Assembly (NCBI RefSeq): GCF_023715585.1
Contig: NZ_JAMBOK010000001.1
Coordinates: 1,612,001 to 1,676,000 of the forward strand
Source: Sporosarcina luteola
GTDB lineage: Bacteria > Bacillota > Bacilli > Bacillales_A > Planococcaceae
Reading direction: 5' to 3'
Length of the DNA stretch: 64,000 nt
The position numbers were made by a program, and so were the translations under genes. Below are positions 15,561 through 24,397 of this stretch, in pieces. The notes under the pieces were generated by a model that worked only from the letters and a program-made list of their open reading frames with translations, was not told the origin of the DNA and did no database searches. Within the stretch, counting starts at the first letter, position 1. Each line of letters opens with the position of its first letter.

Positions 15561-16847
15561 TTAATTCTTATTTTTATTAAAAAGACTTTTGTTACGATAT
15601 AAAGTAACAGTAGCAAGAATAAGTAAAATATAAAACATCTTGTATCTATGGCGAAGTGCTGTACCAGCATTAGATACTCCAATTCCAAATATAAATATAG
15701 TAGAGACAATCATTACTAATATACTTAATGTTAAGGGGTCTTTTTTAACTATTTTTTTATAGTTTATTATAGGATAAAGAAACATTAGTAAATAAACCAA
15801 TCCGTCATATGCAAATGAAGTGATGTCTAGTATTCCTCTCCAATCCCATGGCAAAGGTGAACCAATAAAATAAATCATTTTAATTGGACCATAAATTAGA
15901 AAATCTACCGGAGAATCAATTGTTATTCCAGTTAAATATGATGACCCGCCTCTGCCACTTCCAGTCGCTATATTATAAACGTCATCGACATCCTCTGCAT
16001 ATTGTGTGAACTTACTAAGAAAAACCACATTTTCTATTGGAGCTAAGCTGATAAAACTCATTAATAAGACTAGTAATATAAATCCTACAAAAGACTTTGA
16101 AGAGAAAACAAGTTTCTTATGCCTGCGGCTATAAAAGATCAACATAAAAAAGTATCCTAATACTATTCCAATTACACCGGAATGAATCAATGAAGCTAGT
16201 AAGACTAGTATAGTAGAGAGAACAAGATATATGGCTCTACTATTTTTATACCATTTAATGAAAAATAAAAGAGATATAGTTACTAAAAACGCAATTATAT
16301 TTTCTCTTAATAAGATACTTGAAAAAATGATTGCATGTGGTAAAAATAACATTATTATTAAACTAAAATTTTTAGTTTTCCCCTCAATATCCATTTCCGA
16401 AAAAATCTTTAAAACGATTAATATTATTGTAATGCCAAGCAAAACATTTATATACTGTCCTATAAGTCTATCCTCTGGTCCAATAAAAAAAACTATACCT
16501 AAAAACTTCGAATATACCCCACCATAAATAGTTTCGAATAATAAAGATAAGTCATTTGCAATTCTTAAGCCTGACATTAAAAAACCTTCAGTATCTCCTC
16601 CGCTATGGGGGAGCATGAATATGCCCCTGCCATAAATATCAAAAAACATACAAACCATTCTAATTGAAAAGCCGAGTAATAAAAATAGTGATATTATTTT
16701 AACACGAAACCTAGAAAATGCAATCAAGACAAATGGAATATTTATAAATATTAATATTATCGCTGCAAGTTCTTGATCCTCAATAGAATGTTTCAAAAAA
16801 TGATATACTAATAATTCAATAAGGAATATAATCCATGCAGCCTTCAA
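15561..16847 (-). CDS. Wzy-like polysaccharide polymerase, multi-pass membrane protein
   Basis: 428 aa with about 11 hydrophobic helices and a large external loop (about residues 270-310, FTQYAEDVDDVYNIATGSGR). The position next to the flippase and the overall topology match EpsG/Wzy-type polymerases, which join lipid-linked repeat units outside the membrane. Such proteins share little sequence, so the call rests on topology and context. Its start overlaps no gene; 23 bp separate it from the flippase gene upstream. Very AT-rich, like its neighbours. Confidence 0.7.
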   Translation of the reverse strand: MKAAWIIFLIELLVYHFLKHSIEDQELAAIILIFINIPFVLIAFSRFRVKIISLFLLLGFSIRMVCMFFDIYGRGIFMLPHSGGDTEGFLMSGLRIANDLSLLFETIYGGVYSKFLGIVFFIGPEDRLIGQYINVLLGITIILIVLKIFSEMDIEGKTKNFSLIIMLFLPHAIIFSSILLRENIIAFLVTISLLFFIKWYKNSRAIYLVLSTILVLLASLIHSGVIGIVLGYFFMLIFYSRRHKKLVFSSKSFVGFILLVLLMSFISLAPIENVVFLSKFTQYAEDVDDVYNIATGSGRGGSSYLTGITIDSPVDFLIYGPIKMIYFIGSPLPWDWRGILDITSFAYDGLVYLLMFLYPIINYKKIVKKDPLTLSILVMIVSTIFIFGIGVSNAGTALRHRYKMFYILLILATVTLYRNKSLFNKNKN

Positions 16848-16870
16848 AAAATATACACCTACTTTTAAAC

Positions 16871-18136
16871 TTAATAATTCTCAGGATTTTTAGTTCTTTT
16901 TATTAATAGATAACTTATAAAAACCCCTCTTAAAATAAGCTGTACTATTTCAGCTATTATTAATGAATAAATAGCCCCGTTCATCCCATATAAAGGTATT
17001 AAAATAAACGATAATACACTAATAATACTCAAAGTAATACCGTTAATATATGGTTGAATAACAAACTTTCTTGTTGCTGATATACCTGTATCCAAAAAAA
17101 CATTTGTATATTTGAAGATACCCATAACAGTAAATAAAAAGAATTCCTTATTAAGATATTTGTATTCCGTAGAATATACTTTTTCTAGTATTTCTCCTCC
17201 AAGTGTATAAACTATTAGTAATGCAATAATACCTAATATTAAAACCATAAAAATCATGTTTAATATTATTTTTAAAAACTCTTTTATTTTAGAGTTCTGA
17301 TATAATGTTGACAGTCTTGGAAGAACGGCACTACTAATTGCCAAAACCACATTACTTCCAGCTACAATAATGTAAATAATAGCTGAATAAAATCCTAACA
17401 TTTCAATTCCATGGTAATGTTCTATAACATATCTTGGAACATTGGAATTTAAGGAAGCAATTAACTGGGCAATTCCTAGAGGAATTGTTAATTTCAATAT
17501 AAGTAATTGATGTTTCTTTCTAAAATTAATTGAAACTTCACCAAATATCTCACGAATAACCTTAAAATCATAAATAATTAGAGTTAGTAACCAGATTATC
17601 AATAATCCTATCGTTGATAATAATAAATCATTAGTGATCATCATAATAATTGTAAAAGCTATAAAGGATACTAGTCCCTTTATTATTCTTGACTTTGCAA
17701 TTATATCTAATCTCTCGTGTTTTTGTAACTGACCATACAAAATATCACTAACTGATTCAAATGCTTTTGCAAAACACATAATAAATATTACTACACGCGT
17801 ATAAGTATCAGTAGGATAAAAAATCGTTATAATAATTAATATTAATAAAGATACTATTGTTGCTATAATTCGGGAAGTATAATATTCATTAAAACCAAAT
17901 TCATTATTAATATCAGAAGCTACTGCTACTCTCAAGTTTAATCTTGTTAATAAAACAACTGGTGCTGTTAAAGCTAGACTTAAAGTGAAAATACCAACCA
18001 TTTCGGGGCTGCCATTTTTAGCAATTGCAATAACTAACCCCCACTGAGTAAGGGAATACACTAAACTTCCAAATACATTCCATAAAGAGTTACTTTTTAA
18101 GGATAAAGATTTTGTGTTTTTATTATTTACTCTCAT
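16871..18136 (-). CDS. Wzx-like oligosaccharide flippase (PST/MATE fold)
   Basis: 421 aa, about 12 membrane helices. The N-terminal LWNVFGSLVYSLTQWGLVIA and the charged AVASDINNEFGFNEYYTSRI loop are characteristic of polysaccharide-transport (PST) family flippases. It would move undecaprenyl-linked repeat units from the cytoplasm to the outer face for the polymerase encoded next. The coding region is about 70% A+T by eye, clearly lower in GC than the wzz-kinase end of the locus. A 180-bp gap without a clear terminator separates it from the upstream pyruvyl transferase-like gene. Confidence 0.85.
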   Translation of the reverse strand: MRVNNKNTKSLSLKSNSLWNVFGSLVYSLTQWGLVIAIAKNGSPEMVGIFTLSLALTAPVVLLTRLNLRVAVASDINNEFGFNEYYTSRIIATIVSLLILIIITIFYPTDTYTRVVIFIMCFAKAFESVSDILYGQLQKHERLDIIAKSRIIKGLVSFIAFTIIMMITNDLLLSTIGLLIIWLLTLIIYDFKVIREIFGEVSINFRKKHQLLILKLTIPLGIAQLIASLNSNVPRYVIEHYHGIEMLGFYSAIIYIIVAGSNVVLAISSAVLPRLSTLYQNSKIKEFLKIILNMIFMVLILGIIALLIVYTLGGEILEKVYSTEYKYLNKEFFLFTVMGIFKYTNVFLDTGISATRKFVIQPYINGITLSIISVLSFILIPLYGMNGAIYSLIIAEIVQLILRGVFISYLLIKRTKNPENY

Positions 18137-18316
18137 CTACTTACCTCTTATTTTTATATCTTCAATTTACTAGTCATATCAACTCAAAAATATCTCCAAA
18201 ACATACCCACGACTACATAGGTAATAATGTTAGTTGTAGGTATATACAAATAATTAATAAATTTGAAATTCTAAACCCTTAAAAAAAGAAATTTTCCAGG
18301 CTTTTAGGTCGATACA

Positions 18317-19615
18317 TCATGTTTGCTTTTCTATCATTTTAGTTAGTTTTATATGGCTTTGGTTAATTAATTCTTTGCTTTTTGCCAGCTTTAAACAAAC
18401 ATGTTCTCTATTTTCATCTAAACTAGTAAAAGCTAGTTGCATCTTATCAAGGTCAAATTCGCTCATAGATATTGCGTATTCCGAGAGGCCTAAATCACGC
18501 ATAATCCCTTGTCCTTTATTACCTCCATAGGTTATTGCAATAGATGGGATTTCTTCAGCAAGTGAAAATATCACTGAATGGAATCTAGTTCCAACAACGT
18601 AATCAAATTCACTATAGATTGCTTTTAAATCTCTACATGTATAATCTCTGTTAGAAATAATAGAAAATTCATTTTCAGGAATCTTTGAAACGATTTCAGA
18701 TATACTAGTACCATCATTTTCGTGTGTAGTTTCTGAAAGGGTATGTTCAATAAAAACCGGAAAATATCCTTTGCTATATAGCCACTTAGAAAACATCGCC
18801 ATACCATCAACGTAGTCTTTATATTTTTTAATTGGATTATCACTTCCTGGAAATCTATATGGTCTGGCTGTAATAGCAACAAGTTTCCTTTCTGGATGTT
18901 TTTCTCGGAGTATCCTTACCTCATGATTTTCTCTTTCTCTTTTATCTAATCCAAATCCTAAATCAGGATATAAATGTGCTTCTACACCTAGTTTCTCAAG
19001 CATCTCCTTTGAGATATCTTCTCTTACTGTAACTAACTTACACCTTCTTAATGCTTTACGTACTAGCCAAGCTACCCCAAGACCGTTAAAAGGACCAAAG
19101 GAGTTTGGCATAATATATACTGGCTTTCCTAATGACTGTGCTAGTAAAATATGAAATAACTGAAAGTAGACAGTATAGAAATCCGTAGGTTTACCAGCAG
19201 AATGGATGAAACCTCCACCTTTTACAAAACAGACTTCACTTTCTGTCATGATCTTTAATGTCTTCTTTTCATTATCAGACATAAATCGTGATACCATGCT
19301 TCTTGTTAACTTTGATAAAAGTAATAGACTGAAAATAAAGTCTAATATTGCGACAGATCCCCATTTAAGAACTAATTTTGTGTTGTATTCATTATTTTCC
19401 TTAGACTTAAACTTTCTACTTGGATGTTTGAGAATTGGACTCGTTAAACGTATTCCCTCAGCTTGGGACTGTTTTGTAGTTTCGTTATTGTCTGACAGTA
19501 TATAGTACTCTCCCAAGCATTCAGCATTTTTGGCAACCTTAATCGTCTCCCAAACAAGAGCCTGGTCTCCCCTATTCAAGTCACCGCTACCTGGAAGAAT
19601 TAAGTATTTTTTCAT
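18317..19615 (-). CDS. Polysaccharide pyruvyl transferase family protein (EPS locus)
   Basis: 432 aa, PS_pyruv_trans fold: N-terminal LPGSGDLNRGDQALVWETIK, central VKGGGFIHSAG, FGPFNGLGVAWLVRKALRRC, and C-terminal VVGTRFHSVIFSLAEEIPSI. The last matches the conserved R-x-H substrate-site region also seen in CsaB. The family adds ketal-pyruvate to sugars from phosphoenolpyruvate, or in some members acts as a glycosyltransferase-like enzyme. In this locus it probably makes the repeat unit acidic. It is only distantly related to the csaB-like protein at 59357. ATG start with an AAAGGAGCGGAAAG leader. Confidence 0.85.
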   Translation of the reverse strand: MKKYLILPGSGDLNRGDQALVWETIKVAKNAECLGEYYILSDNNETTKQSQAEGIRLTSPILKHPSRKFKSKENNEYNTKLVLKWGSVAILDFIFSLLLLSKLTRSMVSRFMSDNEKKTLKIMTESEVCFVKGGGFIHSAGKPTDFYTVYFQLFHILLAQSLGKPVYIMPNSFGPFNGLGVAWLVRKALRRCKLVTVREDISKEMLEKLGVEAHLYPDLGFGLDKRERENHEVRILREKHPERKLVAITARPYRFPGSDNPIKKYKDYVDGMAMFSKWLYSKGYFPVFIEHTLSETTHENDGTSISEIVSKIPENEFSIISNRDYTCRDLKAIYSEFDYVVGTRFHSVIFSLAEEIPSIAITYGGNKGQGIMRDLGLSEYAISMSEFDLDKMQLAFTSLDENREHVCLKLAKSKELINQSHIKLTKMIEKQT

Positions 19616-19700
19616 CTTTCCGCTCCTTTAATCTTATATCTTATCAAATTGTTGCTTTAACAAATCACACTCGATTTCAGACTATTAGCATACCATACCA

Positions 19701-20801
19701 TTATTTATATATCATTTTAATTTTTTCTAATACGTTCGATAGTGAGTATTTTTGAATTCTTTTCTTGTTAGTCGTACCCATTTTGATTCTTATATTATCA
19801 TCTTCAATAACTTTACTTATATGAATTGCTAATTGTTCAGCGTCAATTGGATTGAATAAGAAACTTCCTTCTTGATCGCTAATTAAATCCACGTTTCCTC
19901 TAATATCTGAGCAAATGACCGGCAGACCAGTAGCCATAGCTTCCATCATAGAAACAGGTAGGCCTTCTCTAAATGAAGGAAAAACAAACAAATCACTACT
20001 CTTACAAATCTCGGCAATGTCTGCTCTAAATCCTAACAAGTGAACTCTATCACCAACGTTCAAATCAGAAGCTAATATTTTTAATGCTGGCTCAATTGTA
20101 CCCTTGCCACATATCACATAGTGTAAATTAGAATTATTGAGTTTTGCAAACGCTCTAATAACAACTTCGTGATTCTTATTTTTATTTAACTCACCCACCG
20201 ATAGGATTGTGAATGCATCCTTTGGTACACCTATTTCATTTCTTTTTCTTAATTTGTCTACTTTTATATTCATAAATTTTTCAACTTCTAAACCCACGCC
20301 AGGAATATATTCAATTCTTTTTGCTTTTAGTTTTTTCTTAGCTCTTTCAAAGTCTTCCTTATTAATCGTTATTAATGTATCTGTATATTTTGAAAGCCAC
20401 TTTTCAATGAAATAATACACGAACCAATTTTTTATGCTAGCTCCTTTATAAAAGTGAAATCCATGCGCTGTATAAAACACTTTCGTTTCTTTTATATTTT
20501 TACACACTAATCTTGTGACAAAAGAAGCTACTGGGGTATGTGTATGCACTATATTATATTTTCCATCGCTGATTATCTTTTTCAATTCCTTGTATGCTAT
20601 TATATTTTTATTATTTAAAGGCGAACGACTAAAACTTATTTCGTGCACTTTACAACCGTACTTATATATTGTTTGGTCAATTGGGTTAGTTATGCAACAT
20701 GCTATATCTACAGTATGACCCTGTTCTATAAGCATTCTGATATGAGGGATTAAGAAAGCATTTATTGTTCCTGATACTGTTGCTACATATAAAATTCTCA
20801 T
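19701..20801 (-). CDS. Glycosyltransferase family 4 (EpsD-like)
   Basis: 366 aa, GT-B fold. The N-terminal half has VATVSGTINAFLIPHIRMLI and HTHTPVASFVTRLVCK; the C-terminal half has the donor site LSVGELNKNKNHEVVIRAFA, and FPSFREGLPVSMMEAMATGL with the E-x7-E retaining motif. It resembles EpsD and related repeat-unit transferases that extend the lipid-linked oligosaccharide in the cytoplasm. Sugar specificity cannot be read from sequence. It is the only obvious GT-B enzyme of the locus, so either the repeat unit is short or other transferases are hidden among unrecognised genes. Confidence 0.9.
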   Translation of the reverse strand: MRILYVATVSGTINAFLIPHIRMLIEQGHTVDIACCITNPIDQTIYKYGCKVHEISFSRSPLNNKNIIAYKELKKIISDGKYNIVHTHTPVASFVTRLVCKNIKETKVFYTAHGFHFYKGASIKNWFVYYFIEKWLSKYTDTLITINKEDFERAKKKLKAKRIEYIPGVGLEVEKFMNIKVDKLRKRNEIGVPKDAFTILSVGELNKNKNHEVVIRAFAKLNNSNLHYVICGKGTIEPALKILASDLNVGDRVHLLGFRADIAEICKSSDLFVFPSFREGLPVSMMEAMATGLPVICSDIRGNVDLISDQEGSFLFNPIDAEQLAIHISKVIEDDNIRIKMGTTNKKRIQKYSLSNVLEKIKMIYK

Positions 20802-20827
20802 AATTTAATCACCTCATAATCACATAA

Positions 20828-22156
20828 TTAAGTTTTTTCAATTTCGCTTATTACATATTTTCTTTTTCCAGAGGCTAATTCCGGTATCTCATCGACTAAC
20901 TCAATTGAAATATTTGCTTTATCACCCAAAAGTCTTTTTAACATTATTCTAACAGTATCAATGTTAAAAGACTTTTCTTCCATATTTATTTTAACTACAT
21001 AACTATTTGCACTTTTCTGTATGAATTGGTATTGCTTAATTTCTGGAAACGCCCAGAAATTATTAGTAATAATATGAGGTGATAACCGGTTCCCGTATGA
21101 ATCATAAATAATATCAACTTTTCGACCACCAAAGTTATTAATTGCTTTTTTCATCTTACCTTTATATTTAATCATTGTGATAGAGCCAATATCGCCCGTA
21201 TCATATCTAATCATAGGCATTCCAGTATTGTAGAGGTCGGTAATAACAATTCGACCAATATCACCTTCCGGGACTATTTCATCTTTTTCTAAGTGGAATA
21301 TTTCTACAATATAGTGAGCCTCATTTAAAATAAATACGTTATTTTCCTTGTCGTCTTGTCCTATAACGCCATTTTCTTGATTCGAATATCTAGATAGTAC
21401 TTTACAATTAAATATTTGTTTCATCTTATTTCTTGTATGATCGAACAACATTTCTGAACTGCTCACAATACCAGTAATATTAACTTTAGGAATTATACTT
21501 ATTCCATTTTTAGAAAAATAATCATTAAATGCATCATAAGTAGAAGCATATGCTAGAATCATTGATCCGTTCTTGGAGCTTTTACTAATACCTTCTAAAA
21601 TCTTGTTGATTTTTTTATTATCCATGCTACTTATATCAATCAAAGATTCATTCTGAATCCATTGCTGAAATTTTGTTTTTCTACTTTTGTCAGTTAATGC
21701 CCTCAAAAAAATCAAGTTATTACCCACGGAATAACCAGCTTTTTCACTATAATAAATAATTTCAGCATTAACTCTTCTCTTTTTATTATAGTCTTGGTAG
21801 CAAACAAATGGAGTACCCGTCGATCCACTTGTCGACATTTTATACAACTCGCTAATTTTGTATTTTTCGGAAATGTAATCCTGCTGATTATTTCTTATTA
21901 AGTTCTTATTAACTACTGGAAATTCGGCTAATCGTGCTCGATTATTAAAGCTACTATAAATTTTAGTAGTATTAACTGCATGGAATATTAATTTCTCTAA
22001 TTGTATAGTTTGGTATTCTTCTATAAATCTATCGTTACTATCTAAACTATCAATTTTTTTAATTTCATTATAAGCAGATTTAATTGGGCTTCCTTTAATC
22101 CGATCTAGGTTCCAAAATGCAAATCTTCTTAACCTACACAAATACTCATCAAACAT
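20828..22156 (-). CDS. PaaK/CapK-like adenylate-forming enzyme
   Basis: 442 aa. ANL superfamily, phenylacetate-CoA-ligase-like branch: P-loop MSTSGSTGTPFVCYQD (about residues 106-121), SRYSNQENGVIGQDDKEN, and MPMIRYDTGDIGSI (the RYDTGD ATP/ribose motif). It lacks the full length of a classical CoA ligase C-terminal lid but keeps a short one. CapK-like proteins recur in capsule loci with undefined roles; by chemistry they activate a carboxylic acid with ATP. Next to an ATP-grasp gene (34 bp upstream), it suggests acyl or amino-acid decoration of a sugar. Substrate unknown. Confidence 0.85.
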   Translation of the reverse strand: MFDEYLCRLRRFAFWNLDRIKGSPIKSAYNEIKKIDSLDSNDRFIEEYQTIQLEKLIFHAVNTTKIYSSFNNRARLAEFPVVNKNLIRNNQQDYISEKYKISELYKMSTSGSTGTPFVCYQDYNKKRRVNAEIIYYSEKAGYSVGNNLIFLRALTDKSRKTKFQQWIQNESLIDISSMDNKKINKILEGISKSSKNGSMILAYASTYDAFNDYFSKNGISIIPKVNITGIVSSSEMLFDHTRNKMKQIFNCKVLSRYSNQENGVIGQDDKENNVFILNEAHYIVEIFHLEKDEIVPEGDIGRIVITDLYNTGMPMIRYDTGDIGSITMIKYKGKMKKAINNFGGRKVDIIYDSYGNRLSPHIITNNFWAFPEIKQYQFIQKSANSYVVKINMEEKSFNIDTVRIMLKRLLGDKANISIELVDEIPELASGKRKYVISEIEKT

Positions 22157-22189
22157 ATTTAATCACCACCGCAGCTATATTCTTATACA

Positions 22190-23164
22190 TTACTTCTTTA
22201 TAATCTTCATTTCATTAAATTTCATCATATAAACATTTTCATTATAATGACCAATCAAATTCTGATTTGTTTTACCTTCAAGATTATTAATGATCATCCT
22301 TGTTATATTTACTCCACATTCATGAGCATGTGGATACCCTCCACCGAACCGAGGATTTACCTCTGATATGTAATATTGACCGTTAATCTGAAATATATCA
22401 ATGTCAATAATCCCTTTTAATTCAACTTTTTCAACTAAACTCTTAATTAGCTCAAAGAGTTTTTCATCTTTAACAGATACAGATTTATCGGTTTCTCCAG
22501 ACCTCATTTTTATCTTTTCTTTTGTAAATATCGTTACTGGTTCACCAGAAATCATGTCGATATACACATCTGCTCCGTATTCAGTTCCGTCCATGAACTC
22601 TTGAATCATTAAGTTATCGAATCTACTGAACATTAGTTCGATTTCTTCTTTAGATGTAACCATACTTATATTGATACTTGCACTTCCTTGCACAGGCTTA
22701 ACGAATACCGGATAGGTAATATTGCCGGCTTCTACGTCCAAATAAAATTTCTCTTTATCTATATAGCTTTTAACAGTTTGGATTCCATTTCCATTCAAAA
22801 ACTCATACATTTCATATTTATTGAAACACATTTCAACTACTTCTAAATCAGAGATAATAGGAATAGTACCAATATCTTGAAAGTTTTCTTTGTGCTCTGC
22901 GATAAGACTGAGTTCAGGATCAATCAATGATAAGATAGCTTTAACATTATTGTCTTTACAAATTGAAAGAATCACATCTAAGTAACCCTCATCTGTCATT
23001 CTTGGAACAATAAAATGTTTGTCTGCTTCATATAAAGCTGGTGCTAATTCGCTACAATCGGTAGCAATAACAAGCCCCTTACCGCTTAGTTCCTTTTTAA
23101 AGTACTGCACAATCTTATTTCTTGTCCCGCAGCTTAATATTAGTAAATTTATACCATTATCCAT
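22190..23164 (-). CDS. ATP-grasp enzyme (carbamoyl-phosphate-synthase-like fold)
   Basis: 324 aa. An N-terminal Rossmann-like pre-ATP-grasp domain (INLLILSCGTRNKIVQYFKK) is followed by an ATP-grasp core with YPVFVKPVQGSASINISMV (Lys and Gly-rich loop), LMIQEFMDGTEYGADVYIDM, and FQINGQYYISEVNPRFGGGY, the last holding the metal ligands. These enzymes ligate a carboxylate to an amine or similar nucleophile through an acyl phosphate. With the adjoining PaaK-like enzyme and the PglE-like aminotransferase upstream, a plausible role is attaching an amino acid or other acyl group to an amino sugar; this is inference. Confidence 0.85.
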   Translation of the reverse strand: MDNGINLLILSCGTRNKIVQYFKKELSGKGLVIATDCSELAPALYEADKHFIVPRMTDEGYLDVILSICKDNNVKAILSLIDPELSLIAEHKENFQDIGTIPIISDLEVVEMCFNKYEMYEFLNGNGIQTVKSYIDKEKFYLDVEAGNITYPVFVKPVQGSASINISMVTSKEEIELMFSRFDNLMIQEFMDGTEYGADVYIDMISGEPVTIFTKEKIKMRSGETDKSVSVKDEKLFELIKSLVEKVELKGIIDIDIFQINGQYYISEVNPRFGGGYPHAHECGVNITRMIINNLEGKTNQNLIGHYNENVYMMKFNEMKIIKK

Positions 23165-23229
23165 ACGTCAAATCCTCCAAAATGTGAGACTTTAAAAAAC
23201 AACTGATTAAATTAGCTAAATTGCAATAA

Positions 23230-23742
23230 TTATATAAATTTTTCCATTAACACTAAATCCTTATATTCACCTTTAATAAATCGTTCATCTCTAAATTTAC
23301 CTACTTCTTCATAACCTAGGAATTTCCACATACGTGTAGCTGCTTCATTATCAAGGACAACATTTAATTTTATTTTTCTTAGGTTTAAATACTCTTTCGC
23401 AAACTGCTCGATTAATCTACATGATTCTTTTCCGTATCCTCTACCCTGAGCACTTTTGTTTCCAATGTAAAGGCCTATTTCACAGGTACGATGAATCCAA
23501 TTAATATTATATAATCCAACCATTCCAACAGGTATATTTTCATTATCACAAATGATAAATCGCTTATTATTACCTGTAGTATCTATAATAGAGTCCATCC
23601 ACTTTTCTTGTTGATCTATAGATATCGGCATAAACCCTCCACCTAAATATCGATAAGTGTCTTCATCATTTTTCCATTCATTTAAAAACGTAATATCTTT
23701 CCTGAGAATAGGCCTAAGATATACTTTTTCGCCTTTGATCAC
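23230..23742 (-). CDS. GNAT N-acetyltransferase, probable amino-sugar acetylation
   Basis: 170 aa from a GTG at 23742 with GGTGAG upstream; the frame opens earlier, but that part overlaps the sugar-transferase gene. Typical RimJ/PseH-like GNAT: GEKVYLRPILRKDITFLNEW at the start, acetyl-CoA loop KSAQGRGYGKESCRLI, and LDNEAATRMWKFLGYEEVGK near the end. It lies where loci with a bacillosamine-type pathway carry the PglD acetyltransferase, directly after the sugar transferase, so it probably acetylates the 4-amino group of the UDP-sugar. It is not of the left-handed-helix PglD type. Confidence 0.85.
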   Translation of the reverse strand: MIKGEKVYLRPILRKDITFLNEWKNDEDTYRYLGGGFMPISIDQQEKWMDSIIDTTGNNKRFIICDNENIPVGMVGLYNINWIHRTCEIGLYIGNKSAQGRGYGKESCRLIEQFAKEYLNLRKIKLNVVLDNEAATRMWKFLGYEEVGKFRDERFIKGEYKDLVLMEKFI

Positions 23743-23776
23743 ATTCTCACCACTTTCACTTGTAATAGCCGATATC

Positions 23777-24394
23777 TTATATAGATTTTTTATCTGTATC
23801 CATATAGATGTCTTCAGATTTAAAAATCTTGAACAGTGTATTAAACAAGATTTTAATATCAAGCCAAACATTAAATTTATCAATATATTTGTTATCTACA
23901 ACAATTCTGTCATCCCAGCTAACTGAATTCCTGACCGTTATTTGCGACAAACCTGTTATTCCAGGCTGAAATGTAAAACGTTTTTTGGCCCACTCAGGAT
24001 ATTTTTCAATTCCATCGTACGGAAAATATGTAACAGGTGGTCGAGGCCCTACAAGACTCATTTGCCCAATCACTACATTAAACAATTGAGGTAATTCATC
24101 AAGACTTGTTGCACGGAGTATTTTACCTACCTTAGTTATCCGAATATCATTGTTGCTTTTTACTGTTAATCCATCCCCGATTTTTTCAGCATTAACAACC
24201 ATTGTTCTGAATTTAATAATTTTGAAAACCCTGCCATTCTTCCCTAAACGCTCTTGTTTAAAAAACACAGGGCCTTTTGAAGTCAACTTTATAGATAAAG
24301 CTATAATGAAAAGAATTGGTGAAATAAGAATAATACCAATAAGGCTTCCAAAAAAATCTATTAACCGTTTAATAATTAAGTTCAAAACTCGCAT
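23777..24394 (-). CDS. Initiating sugar-phosphate transferase (PglC/EpsL family)
   Basis: 205 aa, the short single-domain form. One re-entrant membrane helix at the start (LIIKRLIDFFGSLIGIILIS) is followed by KGPVFFKQERLGKNGRVFKI, the basic IIKFRTMVVNAE stretch, LRATSLDELPQLFNV and MSLVGPRPP. It transfers a sugar-1-phosphate to undecaprenyl phosphate, starting each repeat unit. The PglC-size protein next to PglF/PglE-like genes suggests a bacillosamine-type sugar as the first residue. Start is three bases after the aminotransferase stop, so the genes are tightly coupled. Confidence 0.92.
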   Translation of the reverse strand: MRVLNLIIKRLIDFFGSLIGIILISPILFIIALSIKLTSKGPVFFKQERLGKNGRVFKIIKFRTMVVNAEKIGDGLTVKSNNDIRITKVGKILRATSLDELPQLFNVVIGQMSLVGPRPPVTYFPYDGIEKYPEWAKKRFTFQPGITGLSQITVRNSVSWDDRIVVDNKYIDKFNVWLDIKILFNTLFKIFKSEDIYMDTDKKSI

Positions 24395-24397
24395 TGC

